Of a stretch of DNA of 64,000 bases, positions 49,005 to 59,235 are shown in pieces. A program made the position numbers and the translations under genes. The DNA comes from Nonomuraea deserti (GTDB lineage Bacteria > Actinomycetota > Actinomycetes > Streptosporangiales > Streptosporangiaceae): NCBI RefSeq assembly GCF_004348685.1, contig NZ_SMKO01000017.1, positions 1 through 64,000 of the forward strand. The letters are read 5' to 3'. Each line of letters begins with the position of its first letter. The stretch's first letter is position 1. The notes under the pieces were generated by a model, which did not search any database, was not told the origin of the DNA, and was given only the letters and a program-made list of their open reading frames with translations.

Positions 49005-49176
49005 CGGTGTCCTGCGCCCCTGACCGTTCTCGCTTTCGCCTGCCCGGTCCCGGGCCCGCCTGGCGGTCCGGTCACCTGACCCGTCCCCGGCCCGCCTGAC
49101 CGGTCTCGGGTTCCGCCTGACCGCTCCGGTCCCACCTGACCTGTCCCCGGCCCGCCTGACCGGTATCCGGTTCCGC
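49005..49176. repeat. Degenerate GC-rich direct repeats
   Basis: The gap between udgX and the MFS gene is made almost only of variants of a unit close to CCCGCCTGACCGGTCTCCGG, about 20 bp long, in at least seven imperfect copies (for example at 49006, 49067, 49092, 49111, 49131, 49152), the last running into the 3' end of the MFS gene. No gene is seen. It looks like a decayed minisatellite. Confidence 0.75.
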
Positions 49177-50475
49177 TCAACCCGTCTCCGGCGCCGTCTG
49201 GTCGGTGCCCGGCGCCGCCTTGCCGGTGTCCTGGGCCGTCTGCTGGGCGCGGAAGTTCCTGAAGCCCGCCACCGACAGCCCGACGACCAGCACGGTCACC
49301 ATGCAGGCGATGCCGCCGCCCACCCAGGCGCCGCTCAGCCCGAACGCCGTCGCGGTGGCCCCGGCCCGCAGGTCGCCCAGGCGCGGCCCGCCGGCCACCA
49401 CCACCATGAACGCGCCCTGCAGCCGCCCCCGCATCTCGTCGGGCGCGTACAGCTGCAGGATGGACTGCCGCCACACCGACGAGATCACGTCGGCCACCCC
49501 TCCGATGGCCATGAACGCGACCACGAGCCAGAGCTCGTGCACCAGCCCGGCGGCCGCGACGGCCAGCCCCCACACGGCGATGACGACGACGAGGGCCACT
49601 CCCTGCCGCGAGACCCGGCCCACCCAGCCGGAGAACAGCGCGCCCGCGACGGATCCGATGGCCATGGCCGAGGTCATCCAGCCGAGCGCGATCATGGAGC
49701 CGCCGAACCGGTCGGCGGTCAGCTCGGGGAAGAGAGCCCGCGGCATGGCGAACACCATCGCGATGATGTCGACGACGAACGACATCAGCAGCACCGGGCT
49801 CCTGGCGATGAAGCTGAGGCCCTCCAGGACGGCCCTGGCACCCGGACGGGTCACCTCGCCCAGCGGAGGCAGTGAGGGCAGCCTGAGCGCCGCGTAGAGG
49901 CTCCCCGTGAACAGCAGGGCGTCGACCGCGTACGCCGCGGCGAACCCTCCCGACGCCAGCACCACCGCGCCGAGCATCGGGCCCGCCACCGCGCCGATGC
50001 TGTACACCAGCGAGTTGAGCGCGTTGGCCGCCGGCACCAGCTCGCGGTCGAGGATCCGGGGGATGATCGCTCCCCTGGTCGGCCCGGTGATCGCGAAGCC
50101 GGTGGCGTTGAACGCGACCGCGGCGAAGATGAGCCAGATGTCGCGCAGGCCGAGCAGCGCCTGCACGAGGATGAGCAGGGTCGCCGCCCAGGCGATGACC
50201 GAGCCGACGATGAGCAGCTTGCGCCGGTCGACGGCGTCGGCCACCGCCCCGCCCCACAGGCCGAAGACGATCAGCGGCACGAGGTTGGCCATGCCGAGCA
50301 GCCCCACCCAGAACGACGACTGGGTCAGCTCCCACACCTGCTGGCCGACGGCCACGACGGTCGCGCCGACGCCGACGTGCGAGACGGCCTGGCCGAACCA
50401 GAGGCGCCGGTAGGCCGGCACGCCCAGCGGCCGGGTGTCCACCACATGACGTTTGACCAGCTCCCCGAATGCCAC
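49177..50475 (-). CDS. MFS exporter (EntS-like)
   Basis: A 432-residue transporter of the major facilitator family with 12 predicted membrane segments. Features: PAYRRLWFGQAVSHVGVGAT (first helix), GGAVADAVDRRKLLIVGSVI in the intracellular loop, and AFNATGFAITGPTRGAIIPR, typical of the EntS/multidrug-type branch. The C-terminal 25 residues (TAQDTGKAAPGTDQTAPETG) are low complexity and encoded by the adjoining repeat DNA, so the tail is probably not functional. Substrate unknown; siderophore or drug export is possible. It is 10 bp downstream of pdxH. Confidence 0.85.
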   Translation of the reverse strand: MAFGELVKRHVVDTRPLGVPAYRRLWFGQAVSHVGVGATVVAVGQQVWELTQSSFWVGLLGMANLVPLIVFGLWGGAVADAVDRRKLLIVGSVIAWAATLLILVQALLGLRDIWLIFAAVAFNATGFAITGPTRGAIIPRILDRELVPAANALNSLVYSIGAVAGPMLGAVVLASGGFAAAYAVDALLFTGSLYAALRLPSLPPLGEVTRPGARAVLEGLSFIARSPVLLMSFVVDIIAMVFAMPRALFPELTADRFGGSMIALGWMTSAMAIGSVAGALFSGWVGRVSRQGVALVVVIAVWGLAVAAAGLVHELWLVVAFMAIGGVADVISSVWRQSILQLYAPDEMRGRLQGAFMVVVAGGPRLGDLRAGATATAFGLSGAWVGGGIACMVTVLVVGLSVAGFRNFRAQQTAQDTGKAAPGTDQTAPETG

Positions 50476-50485
50476 TTAGGGAACT

Positions 50486-51139
50486 TTAAGGGGCCAGTCT
50501 CTCCAGAACCCATCCGGGTCGCGTGCGCCGGTAGCGGAGCCGGTCGTGCATCCGGTCGAGTTGTCCCTGCCAGAACTCCACCTCCACCGGGGCCACCCGG
50601 AAACCTCCCCAGAAGTCGGGCACCGGCGGGTCCTCCGGCCAGCGTGCCGCCAGTTCCTCGTAGCGGGCGTCCAGCTCCTCCCTGGTGCGCACGACCGCCG
50701 ACTGCCGTGAGGCCCAGGCGCCGATGCGCGAGCCGTACGGGCGGGACCGGAAGTATTCGGCCGACTCCTCGTGCGGGATCCGGGTCACGGCGCCCTCGAC
50801 CCGCACCTGGCGGCGGATGGGATGCCAGGGGAACAGCAGGGACGCGCGGGCGTTCTCGGCCAGGTCACGGCCCTTGCGGGACTCATAGTTGGTGTAGAAG
50901 ACGAATCCGCGTTCGTCGTAGCCCTTCAGCAGGACCGTCCTGGCGCTCGGCCGGCCGCCCGCGGAGGCGGTGGCCAGGATCATCGCGTTGGGTTCGGGCA
51001 GCCCGGCGTCGAGCGCGTCCTGGAACCAGACGGTGAACTGCGCGATCGGGTCGGGCGCGACGTCGGACTCGAGCAGCGGCTCGCCTTCGTACGTGCGGCG
51101 TAGCCCAGCCAGCACGGGCGGGCGCGGGGTGGCATCCAC
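50486..51139 (-). CDS. pdxH: Pyridoxamine 5'-phosphate oxidase
   Basis: A 217-residue FMN enzyme that makes pyridoxal phosphate from pyridoxamine- or pyridoxine-phosphate. Motifs: FTVWFQDALDAGLPEPNAMI, RTVLLKGYDERGFVFYTNYE, SRKGRDLAENARASLLFPWH, and RPYGSRIGAWASRQSAVV; the closing WQGQLDRMHDRLRYRR is diagnostic. The GTG at 51139 gives the usual length; the frame begins 17 codons further upstream. It is divergent from citrate synthase, an arrangement common in actinobacteria. PLP made here would serve serC and the aminotransferase. Confidence 0.95.
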   Translation of the reverse strand: MDATPRPPVLAGLRRTYEGEPLLESDVAPDPIAQFTVWFQDALDAGLPEPNAMILATASAGGRPSARTVLLKGYDERGFVFYTNYESRKGRDLAENARASLLFPWHPIRRQVRVEGAVTRIPHEESAEYFRSRPYGSRIGAWASRQSAVVRTREELDARYEELAARWPEDPPVPDFWGGFRVAPVEVEFWQGQLDRMHDRLRYRRTRPGWVLERLAP

Positions 51140-51391
51140 AAGACCACATTCTTGCGCGCTCCTGTGGAGGATCCCACGCGACCCTCCCACCAGCGGGTTT
51201 GCCCTTACGGCGGGTCCCGAGACCGACCGTGAGCTGGGAGGGGGTTAAATTGACCCGCCGGTATCTCGACATCAACAGAGCGGACGAGCTAGGGGCGAGA
51301 GAGCGAGGCCACGAAGCCACCAAGCCCCGAAGCGGCCGCGACCGTAAGCAAAGCATTGCCGTGACATGGCAAGAAAGGGAGGCGGCCGAGC

Positions 51392-52498
51392 ATGTCCGAC
51401 TTCAAACCCGGCCTTGAAGGCGTCGTGGCTTTCGAGACCGAGATCGCGGAACCGGACAAAGAAGGGGGCGCCCTTCGTTACAGGGGCGTCGACATCGAAG
51501 ACCTGGTTGGCCGTGTCCCGTTCGGGCACGTCTGGGGCCTGCTGGTCGACAACAAGTTCCAGCCGGGTCTGCCGCCGGCGGAGCCCTATCCCATTCCCGT
51601 CCACTCGGGTGACATCCGCGTGGACGTGCAGAGCGCGCTGGCCATGCTGGCTCCCGCCTACGGCTTCAAGCCTCTGCTCGACGTCAGCGACCAGGAGGCA
51701 CGCGACCAGCTCGCCCGCGCCTCCGTGATGGCGCTCTCCTTCGTCGCGCAGTCCGCGCGCGGCCTGGGCCTGCCGATGGTGCCGCAGAGCCGGGTCGACG
51801 AGGCCAAGACCATCGTCGAGCGTTTCATGATCCGCTGGCGCGGTGAGCCTGATCCCAAGCACGTCAAGGCCATCGACGCTTACTGGACCTCGGCGGCCGA
51901 GCACGGCATGAACGCTTCCACGTTCACCGCCCGCGTCATCGCCTCCACCGGCGCGGACGTGGCCGCCGCGCTCTCCGGCGCGGTCGGCGCCATGTCGGGC
52001 CCGCTGCACGGCGGCGCCCCGGCCCGCGTGCTGCACATGATCGAGGGCGTCGAGCAGCTCGGCGACGCCAAGAAGTACGTCCAGAGCGAGCTCGACAAGG
52101 GCAACCGGCTCATGGGCTTCGGCCACCGCGTCTACCGTGCCGAGGACCCGCGCGCCCGCGTGCTGCGCCGCACCGCCCAGGAGCTGGACGCCCCCCGCTA
52201 CGAGGTCGCCGTGGCACTGGAGCAGGCCGCGCTCGACGAGCTGCACGCACGCAAGCCCGACCGGGTGCTCGCCACCAACGTGGAGTATTGGGCGGCCGTG
52301 GTGCTGGACTTCGCCGAGGTGCCCTCCCACATGTTCACCTCGATGTTCACCTGCGCCCGCACGGCCGGCTGGGCCGCGCACATCCTGGAGCAGAAGAAGA
52401 CGGGCAGGCTGGTCCGCCCGAGCGCCACCTACACGGGGCCCGCGTCGCGCCCACTCAGCGACGTGCCGGGCGCCGACGAGGTGATCGGCAACTACTGA
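51392..52498 (+). CDS. Citrate synthase 2
   Basis: A 368-residue type I citrate synthase-like enzyme (CitA/GltA2 group) condensing oxaloacetate and acetyl-CoA. Catalytic residues: His206 in GPLHGGAPARVL, His245 in MGFGHRVYR and Asp306 in VVLDFAEVP; substrate segment EHGMNASTF (170-178). The N-terminal GLEGVVAFETEIAEPDKEGG is typical of this group. It starts at ATG after GGAGG and ends before a strong hairpin. A 2-methylcitrate synthase activity cannot be excluded. Confidence 0.95.
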   Translation: MSDFKPGLEGVVAFETEIAEPDKEGGALRYRGVDIEDLVGRVPFGHVWGLLVDNKFQPGLPPAEPYPIPVHSGDIRVDVQSALAMLAPAYGFKPLLDVSDQEARDQLARASVMALSFVAQSARGLGLPMVPQSRVDEAKTIVERFMIRWRGEPDPKHVKAIDAYWTSAAEHGMNASTFTARVIASTGADVAAALSGAVGAMSGPLHGGAPARVLHMIEGVEQLGDAKKYVQSELDKGNRLMGFGHRVYRAEDPRARVLRRTAQELDAPRYEVAVALEQAALDELHARKPDRVLATNVEYWAAVVLDFAEVPSHMFTSMFTCARTAGWAAHILEQKKTGRLVRPSATYTGPASRPLSDVPGADEVIGNY

Positions 52499-52507
52499 CC
52501 ACGGTCC

Positions 52508-52540
52508 GTACGGCTGCCGCGCGGACAGCGGCAGCCGTAC
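52508..52540. terminator. Perfect bidirectional hairpin
   Basis: GTACGGCTGCCGC (52508-52520) pairs completely with GCGGCAGCCGTAC (52528-52540), loop 7 nt, between the converging citrate synthase gene and the gene ending at 52548. Confidence 0.9.
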
Positions 52541-52547
52541 GTCGGGG

Positions 52548-55172
52548 TCACTTGTCCGGCAGGCCCGCGCACAAGGGATCCTTCGTGGGCGGTTCGTTCG
52601 TGTCCAGCCGGCCGCAGCGCTTCACGGGGCGGCTGTAGCCCCATTCCGACTTCTCCACCTTCATGATCGCGATGGCCTTGTCGATGGGCGTGTGCCGCTC
52701 CGTGAGGTCGAAGCCCACCACCCCGCCGGATCCGGCCCACGAGGCGTTTCCCGACGTCCTGGCCAGCCGGTAGAGGATGTCGCCCCGGCTCGGCAACTGC
52801 ACGTCCCCCTCCCCTCCCGCCATGCCGGCCGCCTGGTAGGCGGCGTTGGCGGCGCGGTAGACCACGTCGGCCGCGTCGTAGGTGAGGATGAGGTTGTCGT
52901 CGGAGGCCGTCGGGTGCCCCGCGGCCTGCAGCTTGCTGACGAACGTGGTGGCCGACGAGCGGGGCCACAACGCCCTGTGCGCCAGCGCCAGGTAGTAGAC
53001 CTCGGCCTGCTTCGTGTTCGCGATCTCGTCGCCGTGGTCGGACACCACCTTGACGACGTCGTCGCCCGCGATCACCTTCACCTCGCCGCAGGCGTTGCCC
53101 TCGACGGCCGTCAGGAAGGCGCGGAACTCGGACGCCCGACCCGCGTAGACGAGGACGTCGGGATCGAGTGCGCACGCCTTCCCCGCCGCCGAGGAGATGC
53201 CGCCCTGCTGGACCGTGTACGAGATCCGCTCCACGTCGGCGCCCTCGTCCTTCAGCGCCTTGTCGAAGTCGTCCGCCAGGTTCAGGGTGTACGCGTCGCC
53301 CTGCGATCGGTCCTCGACGATGACGGCGCCCGGTTCGTCCACGCCCTTCAGGAGGGTCCGCCGGGCGAACCGGGCGCCGAACGCCGCCTGGCGGGCATTG
53401 GTCGGCCCCACCTGGAAGTAGTAGGGGGAAGGCTCGCCCGGCTGGTCGGGAAGCCCGGGGTTGCTGATGTAGCCGAACCGGTCCGCCGTCGCCGTGCTCG
53501 ACACCATCGGGATCTTCGCCAGGTGCAGCTCCCTGATCGCCTCGCTGATGCCGGCCACGCTGCGCGGCAGGCCCACGACCCCCATCACGTGCTTGTCCTG
53601 CTCGGCCATGTCGATGATGAGCTGGGCCGTCCTGCGCCCGTGGCCGAAGTTGTCGCCCGCGTTCGCGATCAGCACGTGTAACCGGGGGGTGCTGGTGACC
53701 GTACGCTGGTATTCCTCGACCGCGGCGAGCTCGGAGAGCGCGGCGGCGAGCCGGGTGTCGTCCTGTGCCGTTTTCTTGATCGAGAACTCCCCGAACAGGA
53801 CCACGCTGATGTACCGCTGGGAGTCGATCGCGTAGCGGTTGTTCCCGTCGATCTTCTTGATCAGCGCTTTCACGTCGCCCTCGAACAGGTTCTCGGGCGT
53901 GTCCCCCTTCGCGTTGACGATGCCGATGCACTCGCCCTCGATCCGCTCGACCCACGGCAGGCCGCCGCAGTGCCCCTCCCTGTCGTGCTGGATCGCGTAG
54001 ACGAGCGAGAGCGGGACGATCACCAGCAGCGCCATCACCGTCCAGTACGCCATGGCCCGCCTGCGGCGCGGCGGCGACGGGTCGTCCTGCGGCTCCGCGG
54101 GCACGGCCGTCGCCTCGACGGTCAGCCGCAGCTCGGGAACGCCCAGCCTGGCCATGTTGCGCCACTGCGCGACCGCCTCCTCCAGGTCGCGCAGCGGCTT
54201 CGGCGCCGCCTGCGCCGGGGGCACGCCGCCGGGCACGGCCGCCAGCACGAGCATCGGCGCGAACAGGCCGGTCTTCTTGGTGATCTCCTCCATCAGCCGC
54301 AGGAACCGCGCGTTGGCGCCGCCTGGATCGATGATCTGGAGGACCAGGAGGCAGTATTGGCCCCTGCCCCAGCTCGGCCACGGAATGATCCACTTCTTGT
54401 ACGCCTCGTGCAGGTCCTGCATCAGGGCATGGACCAGCAGCTCCTCGACGTCGTCGTCCGGCGCGGCCGCCAGGCGCAGCGCGTACTGGGGCAGCCGCTC
54501 GAACCGCCGCCTCTTCAGGCTCGGCTCGCTGCTGAACCAGCCGGTGAAGAGCGAGCCTCTGATCGACAACATGCCCTGGGCCGCGGTGCCTCCCAGGGCC
54601 ACCAGGAGGCCGAGCAGCCAGGGGATGACCCCGACCAGGTCGGCGGCGCCACCGGCCCACCAGACGGCCAGAGTGCCCACCGGCACCCAGGTCGTGGCGG
54701 CGCGCGCCAGGAAGTCGGCGGACGTCTTGACGTCGTCGCCGCCGCCACCGGCCATGCCGCGCCGCCAGTCCTTCAGCCGCTTCTTGTAGGCCTGGTAGTC
54801 GGTGTGCGACTGCGGGTCGGGGACGCGGCCGCCCGGCCTCTCCCGTGCCCACAACACGAACTGCGCGAGCGGGAAACGCGGCGGCGGCAGCAGCGACCCG
54901 CCCACCGGCTTGCCCAGGCGGCCACGGTCCGTCTGGGGCCTGCCGGTGTGGTCCTCGTCGCCCGCCAGCGAGCTCACCAGGTCGAGGACCGACTCGTGCG
55001 CGCCGTCCGTGACGCGGGCGTAGGGCACGGCGGTCTCGAACGGCTTGGCGAGCCGGTCGACCGCCGCGAGCGCCTGCTCGCCGACCACCAGCACGGTCGG
55101 CAGGGGCGGATCAGCCCGCAGGAGCGCACGCCGGCGGATCAACCTCTCGATGACACTGCGCAGATCGGCCAT
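52548..55172 (-). CDS. Membrane protein fusing a degenerate NTPase-like domain to a type 1 periplasmic-binding domain
   Basis: An 874-residue protein. N-terminus (1-155) begins with a charged helix and PLPTVLVVGEQALAAVDRLA, which looks like a P-loop start without its GxxGxGKS. Two membrane segments (about 162-180 and 182-198), a cytoplasmic domain (about 200-370; RGQYCLLVLQIIDPGGANAR), a third membrane segment (about 375-394), then about 475 external residues of a Leu/Ile/Val-binding-protein fold: VLIANAGDNFGHGRR, then MGVVGLPRSVAGISEAIREL, PMVSSTATADR and PYYFQVGPTNARQAAFGARF. This suggests ligand sensing outside with output inside. No permease or ABC ATPase lies nearby. Downstream partner unknown. 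Confidence 0.7.
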   Translation of the reverse strand: MADLRSVIERLIRRRALLRADPPLPTVLVVGEQALAAVDRLAKPFETAVPYARVTDGAHESVLDLVSSLAGDEDHTGRPQTDRGRLGKPVGGSLLPPPRFPLAQFVLWARERPGGRVPDPQSHTDYQAYKKRLKDWRRGMAGGGGDDVKTSADFLARAATTWVPVGTLAVWWAGGAADLVGVIPWLLGLLVALGGTAAQGMLSIRGSLFTGWFSSEPSLKRRRFERLPQYALRLAAAPDDDVEELLVHALMQDLHEAYKKWIIPWPSWGRGQYCLLVLQIIDPGGANARFLRLMEEITKKTGLFAPMLVLAAVPGGVPPAQAAPKPLRDLEEAVAQWRNMARLGVPELRLTVEATAVPAEPQDDPSPPRRRRAMAYWTVMALLVIVPLSLVYAIQHDREGHCGGLPWVERIEGECIGIVNAKGDTPENLFEGDVKALIKKIDGNNRYAIDSQRYISVVLFGEFSIKKTAQDDTRLAAALSELAAVEEYQRTVTSTPRLHVLIANAGDNFGHGRRTAQLIIDMAEQDKHVMGVVGLPRSVAGISEAIRELHLAKIPMVSSTATADRFGYISNPGLPDQPGEPSPYYFQVGPTNARQAAFGARFARRTLLKGVDEPGAVIVEDRSQGDAYTLNLADDFDKALKDEGADVERISYTVQQGGISSAAGKACALDPDVLVYAGRASEFRAFLTAVEGNACGEVKVIAGDDVVKVVSDHGDEIANTKQAEVYYLALAHRALWPRSSATTFVSKLQAAGHPTASDDNLILTYDAADVVYRAANAAYQAAGMAGGEGDVQLPSRGDILYRLARTSGNASWAGSGGVVGFDLTERHTPIDKAIAIMKVEKSEWGYSRPVKRCGRLDTNEPPTKDPLCAGLPDK

Positions 55173-55228
55173 CTGGGCGCCCCTCCAGCCGGTGCCGTCC
55201 TCGTGCTCAGCTAACGAATGATCAATGA

Positions 55229-56410
<1,182 letters not shown>

Positions 56411-56414
56411 CCCG

Positions 56415-56459
56415 CGCCGCGCCCGCCCTCCTGGTTGGCCCAGGAGGGCGGGTGCGGCG
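56415..56459. terminator. Long bidirectional hairpin
   Basis: CGCCGCGCCCGCCCTCCTGG (56415-56434) pairs almost fully with the segment 56440-56459 (CCAGGAGGGCGGGTGCGGCG), with a short loop. It lies between the converging serC and rhomboid genes and touches the rhomboid stop codon. Confidence 0.88.
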
Positions 56460-57083
56460 TCAGTACGGGTTCGCGGTGATCTCGCGCTTGCGGCGCAGCA
56501 CCCACGCGGCCACCACGCCGCCGACCAGGCCGAACAGGTGGCCCTGCCAGGAGATGCCCGGCTGGTTGGGCAGCAGGCCGGCCAGGATGCCCCAGTACGC
56601 GACGCCCACACCGATCGCGATGGCGAGATCGAGCAGCCTGCGGTCGAACACACCGCGCGCCAGGATCAAGCCGAAATAGCCGAACACCAGGCCGCTGGCC
56701 CCGATCGTGACCACGCCCGGGCTGGTCACCCAGGTGCCCAGGCCGCCGATCAGGATGATCAGCAGGCTGGCCCAGAGAAACTTGCGGACGTCGCGCAGCC
56801 CGGCCAGGAAGCCGAGGATCAGCAGGGGCAGCGAGTTGGCCATGAGGTGGCCGAAGCCGCCGTGCAAAAACGGCGCGAGCAGGATGCCGACCAGGCCGTC
56901 AGGGTCCCAGCCGACGATGCCGTACTGGTCGAGCGAGCCGTTGAGGACGACGTCGACGCCCTCGAGGATCCACATCGCGGCGAGCAGGGCGACCATGATG
57001 ATCAACATGCTCAGCGCCCCGGACAGGAGAGCGCCGGCGCCGCGTCTGGCCGAATCGAATCGTGAACCCGAATAGTCGCTCAT
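56460..57083 (-). CDS. Rhomboid-family intramembrane serine protease
   Basis: A 207-residue protein with six membrane segments. Motifs: FLHGGFGHLMANSLPLLILG (72-91), catalytic Ser130 in TIGASGLVFGYFG and His182 in SWQGHLFGLVGG, the complete Ser-His dyad. Rhomboids cut transmembrane helices of substrate proteins; targets are unknown. ATG 57083 after GGGAGAGG; the frame opens 18 codons earlier. Confidence 0.92.
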   Translation of the reverse strand: MSDYSGSRFDSARRGAGALLSGALSMLIIMVALLAAMWILEGVDVVLNGSLDQYGIVGWDPDGLVGILLAPFLHGGFGHLMANSLPLLILGFLAGLRDVRKFLWASLLIILIGGLGTWVTSPGVVTIGASGLVFGYFGLILARGVFDRRLLDLAIAIGVGVAYWGILAGLLPNQPGISWQGHLFGLVGGVVAAWVLRRKREITANPY

Positions 57084-57152
57084 GCGCCTCTCCCGGAGTC
57101 GTTGCCCTCTTTCTTTACCGTAACCAGGAAGAGCCACGCGCGCGTTGGAGAT

Positions 57153-57184
57153 GCCCCTCCCGTCCCCTGGGGAGCGGGAGGGGC
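57153..57184 (-). terminator. Hairpin after the enoyl-CoA hydratase gene
   Basis: GCCCCTCCCG (57153-57162) pairs with CGGGAGGGGC (57175-57184), followed on the minus strand by an A/T-poor sequence. It stands 4 bp beyond the hydratase stop and separates that operon from the rhomboid gene. Confidence 0.7.
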
Positions 57185-57188
57185 GCGG

Positions 57189-57953
57189 CTATTCGCCCTT
57201 CCACCGGGGCGCGCGCTTCTCCGCGAAGGCGGCGGCGCCCTCCATGGCGTCCTTCGAGCCGAACACCGGGTTGATGATCGGGCCCTGCTTCTTGAACATC
57301 TCCTCGCGCGGCCAGTCCTGCGACTCGATGATCACCTGCTTGGTCGCGGCGAGTGCCAGCGGGGCGTTGCCGGCGATCCTGCCGGCGAGTTCGAGCGCGC
57401 CCTCCAGCGCCGCGCCGGGCTCGGTGACGCGGTTGACCAGGCCGAGCTCGTACAGGCGGGAGGCCGGGTAGTGGTCGCCGGTCAGGGCGATCTCCATGGC
57501 CACGTGGTAGGGGATCCTGCGGGGCAGGCGCATGATGCCGCCCGCTCCGGCGACCAGCCCGCGCTTGGGCTCGGGCAGCCCGAACGTGGCCGCCGACGAC
57601 GCCACGATGACGTCGCACGCCAGCGCCATCTCGAACCCACCCGCGAGCGCGTAGCCCTCGACCGCGGCCACCAGCGGCTTCTTCGGCGGCGACTCGGTCA
57701 GCCCGCCGAACCCCCGCCCCTCCACCACGGGGAAGTCGCCGGACAGGAACCCCTTCAGGTCCATCCCCGCGCAGAAGGTGCCGCCGGCACCGGTCAGCAC
57801 GTACGCCGAAATCTCAGGACGGGCGTCCAGCTCGTCCAGGGCGTCCGCGATCCCCCGCGCCACCGCGCCGTTGACGGCGTTGCGCGCCTTCGGCCGGTTG
57901 ATCGTGAGGATCGCGACGTTCCCGGACTCCTCGACGAGCACTTCGTCAGACAT
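57189..57953 (-). CDS. Enoyl-CoA hydratase/isomerase (crotonase family)
   Basis: A 254-residue crotonase-fold protein. The oxyanion-hole segments are GAGGTFCAGMDLKGFLSGD and VEGYALAGGFEMALACDVIV; FGLPEPKRGLVAGAGGIMRL has Glu at the usual first catalytic position (the second, where hydratases have Glu, reads GAGG, so isomerase or hydrolase-type chemistry is possible). C-terminal basic AFAEKRAPRWKGE as in hydratases. It lies 18 bp downstream of the dehydrogenase gene, suggesting successive beta-oxidation-type steps. Confidence 0.88.
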   Translation of the reverse strand: MSDEVLVEESGNVAILTINRPKARNAVNGAVARGIADALDELDARPEISAYVLTGAGGTFCAGMDLKGFLSGDFPVVEGRGFGGLTESPPKKPLVAAVEGYALAGGFEMALACDVIVASSAATFGLPEPKRGLVAGAGGIMRLPRRIPYHVAMEIALTGDHYPASRLYELGLVNRVTEPGAALEGALELAGRIAGNAPLALAATKQVIIESQDWPREEMFKKQGPIINPVFGSKDAMEGAAAFAEKRAPRWKGE

Positions 57954-57971
57954 GACAACCCTTCCGACGGG

Positions 57972-58745
57972 TTACTTGGGCTGGAAGCGGATGCCGCCGT
58001 CGAAGCGGATGACCTCGGCGTTCATGTAGTCGTTCTCGATCAACGACCGCACGAGGTGCGCGAACTCGCCGGCCTGGCCCATGCGCTTGGGGAACACCAC
58101 CGGCGCCACCAGCTTGGCCTTGAACTCCTCGGCGTTGTCGTTGAAGCCGTAGATGGGCGTGTCGATGATGCCGGGGCAGATCGTGTTGACGCGTACGCCG
58201 ATCGCCGCCAGGTCGCGCGCGGCAGGCACCGTCATGCCCACGATGCCGCCCTTGGAGGCGGAGTACGCCAGCTGCCCGGTCTGCCCCTCGAGCGCCGCCA
58301 CGGAGGCCGTGTTGATCACCACGCCGCGCTGCCCGTCGGCGTCGGCCGGCTCGGTCCTGGCGACGGCGGCGGCGCCGATGCGCATGAGGTTGAACGTGCC
58401 GATCAGGTTGACCTCGATGACCTTGCGGTAGGAGGCCGGGTTGTGCGGGTTGCCGTCGCGGTTGACGGTGCGCTCCGCCCAGCCGATGCCGGCGCTGTTG
58501 ACGATGACGCGCAGCGGCTTGCCGGTCGCCACGGCGGCGTCCACGGCCGCCTGCACCTGGGCGTCGTCCGACACGTCGGTCCTGGCGAAGACGCCGCCGA
58601 TCTCGTCGGCGACCGCCTTGCCGCGCTCCTCGTTGAGGTCGGCGACGACCACGGTCGCGCCGGCCCGGGCCAGCTCGCGGGCGGTGGCCTCGCCGAGGCC
58701 GCTGGCGCCGCCTGAGATGATTGCTGCAGATCCGTTCACGTCCAT
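57972..58745 (-). CDS. Short-chain dehydrogenase, 3-hydroxyacyl-CoA dehydrogenase type 2-like
   Basis: A 257-residue SDR. The cofactor motif is IISGGASGLGEATARELARA, then NSAGIGW, and the active-site YSASKGG with Tyr and Lys; Ser in INTASVAALEGQTGQ completes the triad. Asp after VVVADLNE indicates NAD preference. The Gly-rich and C-terminal features resemble 3-hydroxyacyl-CoA dehydrogenase type II (HSD17B10-like). With the downstream crotonase it forms an acyl-CoA degradation pair. ATG 58745 chosen; the open frame extends 63 codons without homology. Confidence 0.88.
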   Translation of the reverse strand: MDVNGSAAIISGGASGLGEATARELARAGATVVVADLNEERGKAVADEIGGVFARTDVSDDAQVQAAVDAAVATGKPLRVIVNSAGIGWAERTVNRDGNPHNPASYRKVIEVNLIGTFNLMRIGAAAVARTEPADADGQRGVVINTASVAALEGQTGQLAYSASKGGIVGMTVPAARDLAAIGVRVNTICPGIIDTPIYGFNDNAEEFKAKLVAPVVFPKRMGQAGEFAHLVRSLIENDYMNAEVIRFDGGIRFQPK

Positions 58746-58792
58746 ATTCCGGACCCTAACGCGCCGACCGAATGAAGTTCTACTCGGGGCCG

Positions 58793-59131
58793 CTAAATCT
58801 CTCCCACAGCGCTGTCGACGTCGGCGTACACCTTGATCCGCCGGTCGAGGCCGGTCGTGCGGAGGATGCGCGCCACCGGCGCCTGCGGCGCCGCAAGGGA
58901 CACGCCGCCGCCCTCCCCCGTCGCCAGCCGCCATGCCTCGATCAGCACCGACAGGCCGCTCGAATCCATGAACGACAGCTGCTGCAGGTCGAGCACGAGC
59001 CTGGCGCCGTCCTGCTTGATGGCGTCACGCACCTCATCGCGCAGAAACGGCGCGGTGAACAGGTCGAGCTCACCCTCAACGGCCACCACCACGGCATCAC
59101 CCAGGGCGTGTCGTGCAAGCCGCAGCTTCAT
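58793..59131 (-). CDS. STAS-domain anti-sigma factor antagonist
   Basis: A 112-residue SpoIIAA/RsbV-type protein. VVAVEGELDLFTAPFLRDEV is the STAS opening, and LSFMDSSGLSVLIEAWR carries the phospho-acceptor serine (Ser57 or Ser58) in DSSGL. It would be phosphorylated by an RsbW-like kinase and dephosphorylated by a PP2C protein such as the one at 45233, releasing a sigma factor of the SigB family. No sigma or kinase gene is adjacent. GGAGGGG precedes ATG 59131. Confidence 0.92.
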   Translation of the reverse strand: MKLRLARHALGDAVVVAVEGELDLFTAPFLRDEVRDAIKQDGARLVLDLQQLSFMDSSGLSVLIEAWRLATGEGGGVSLAAPQAPVARILRTTGLDRRIKVYADVDSAVGEI

Positions 59132-59235
59132 TTGGCCCCTCCTCGATGAGCCACTGTACTTCGACATCCCCGGAGACCGGGCATGCACAAACTACGAAGA
59201 GCCGGATGCAGGCGGGCTTCGCCCGTCAAAACAGC

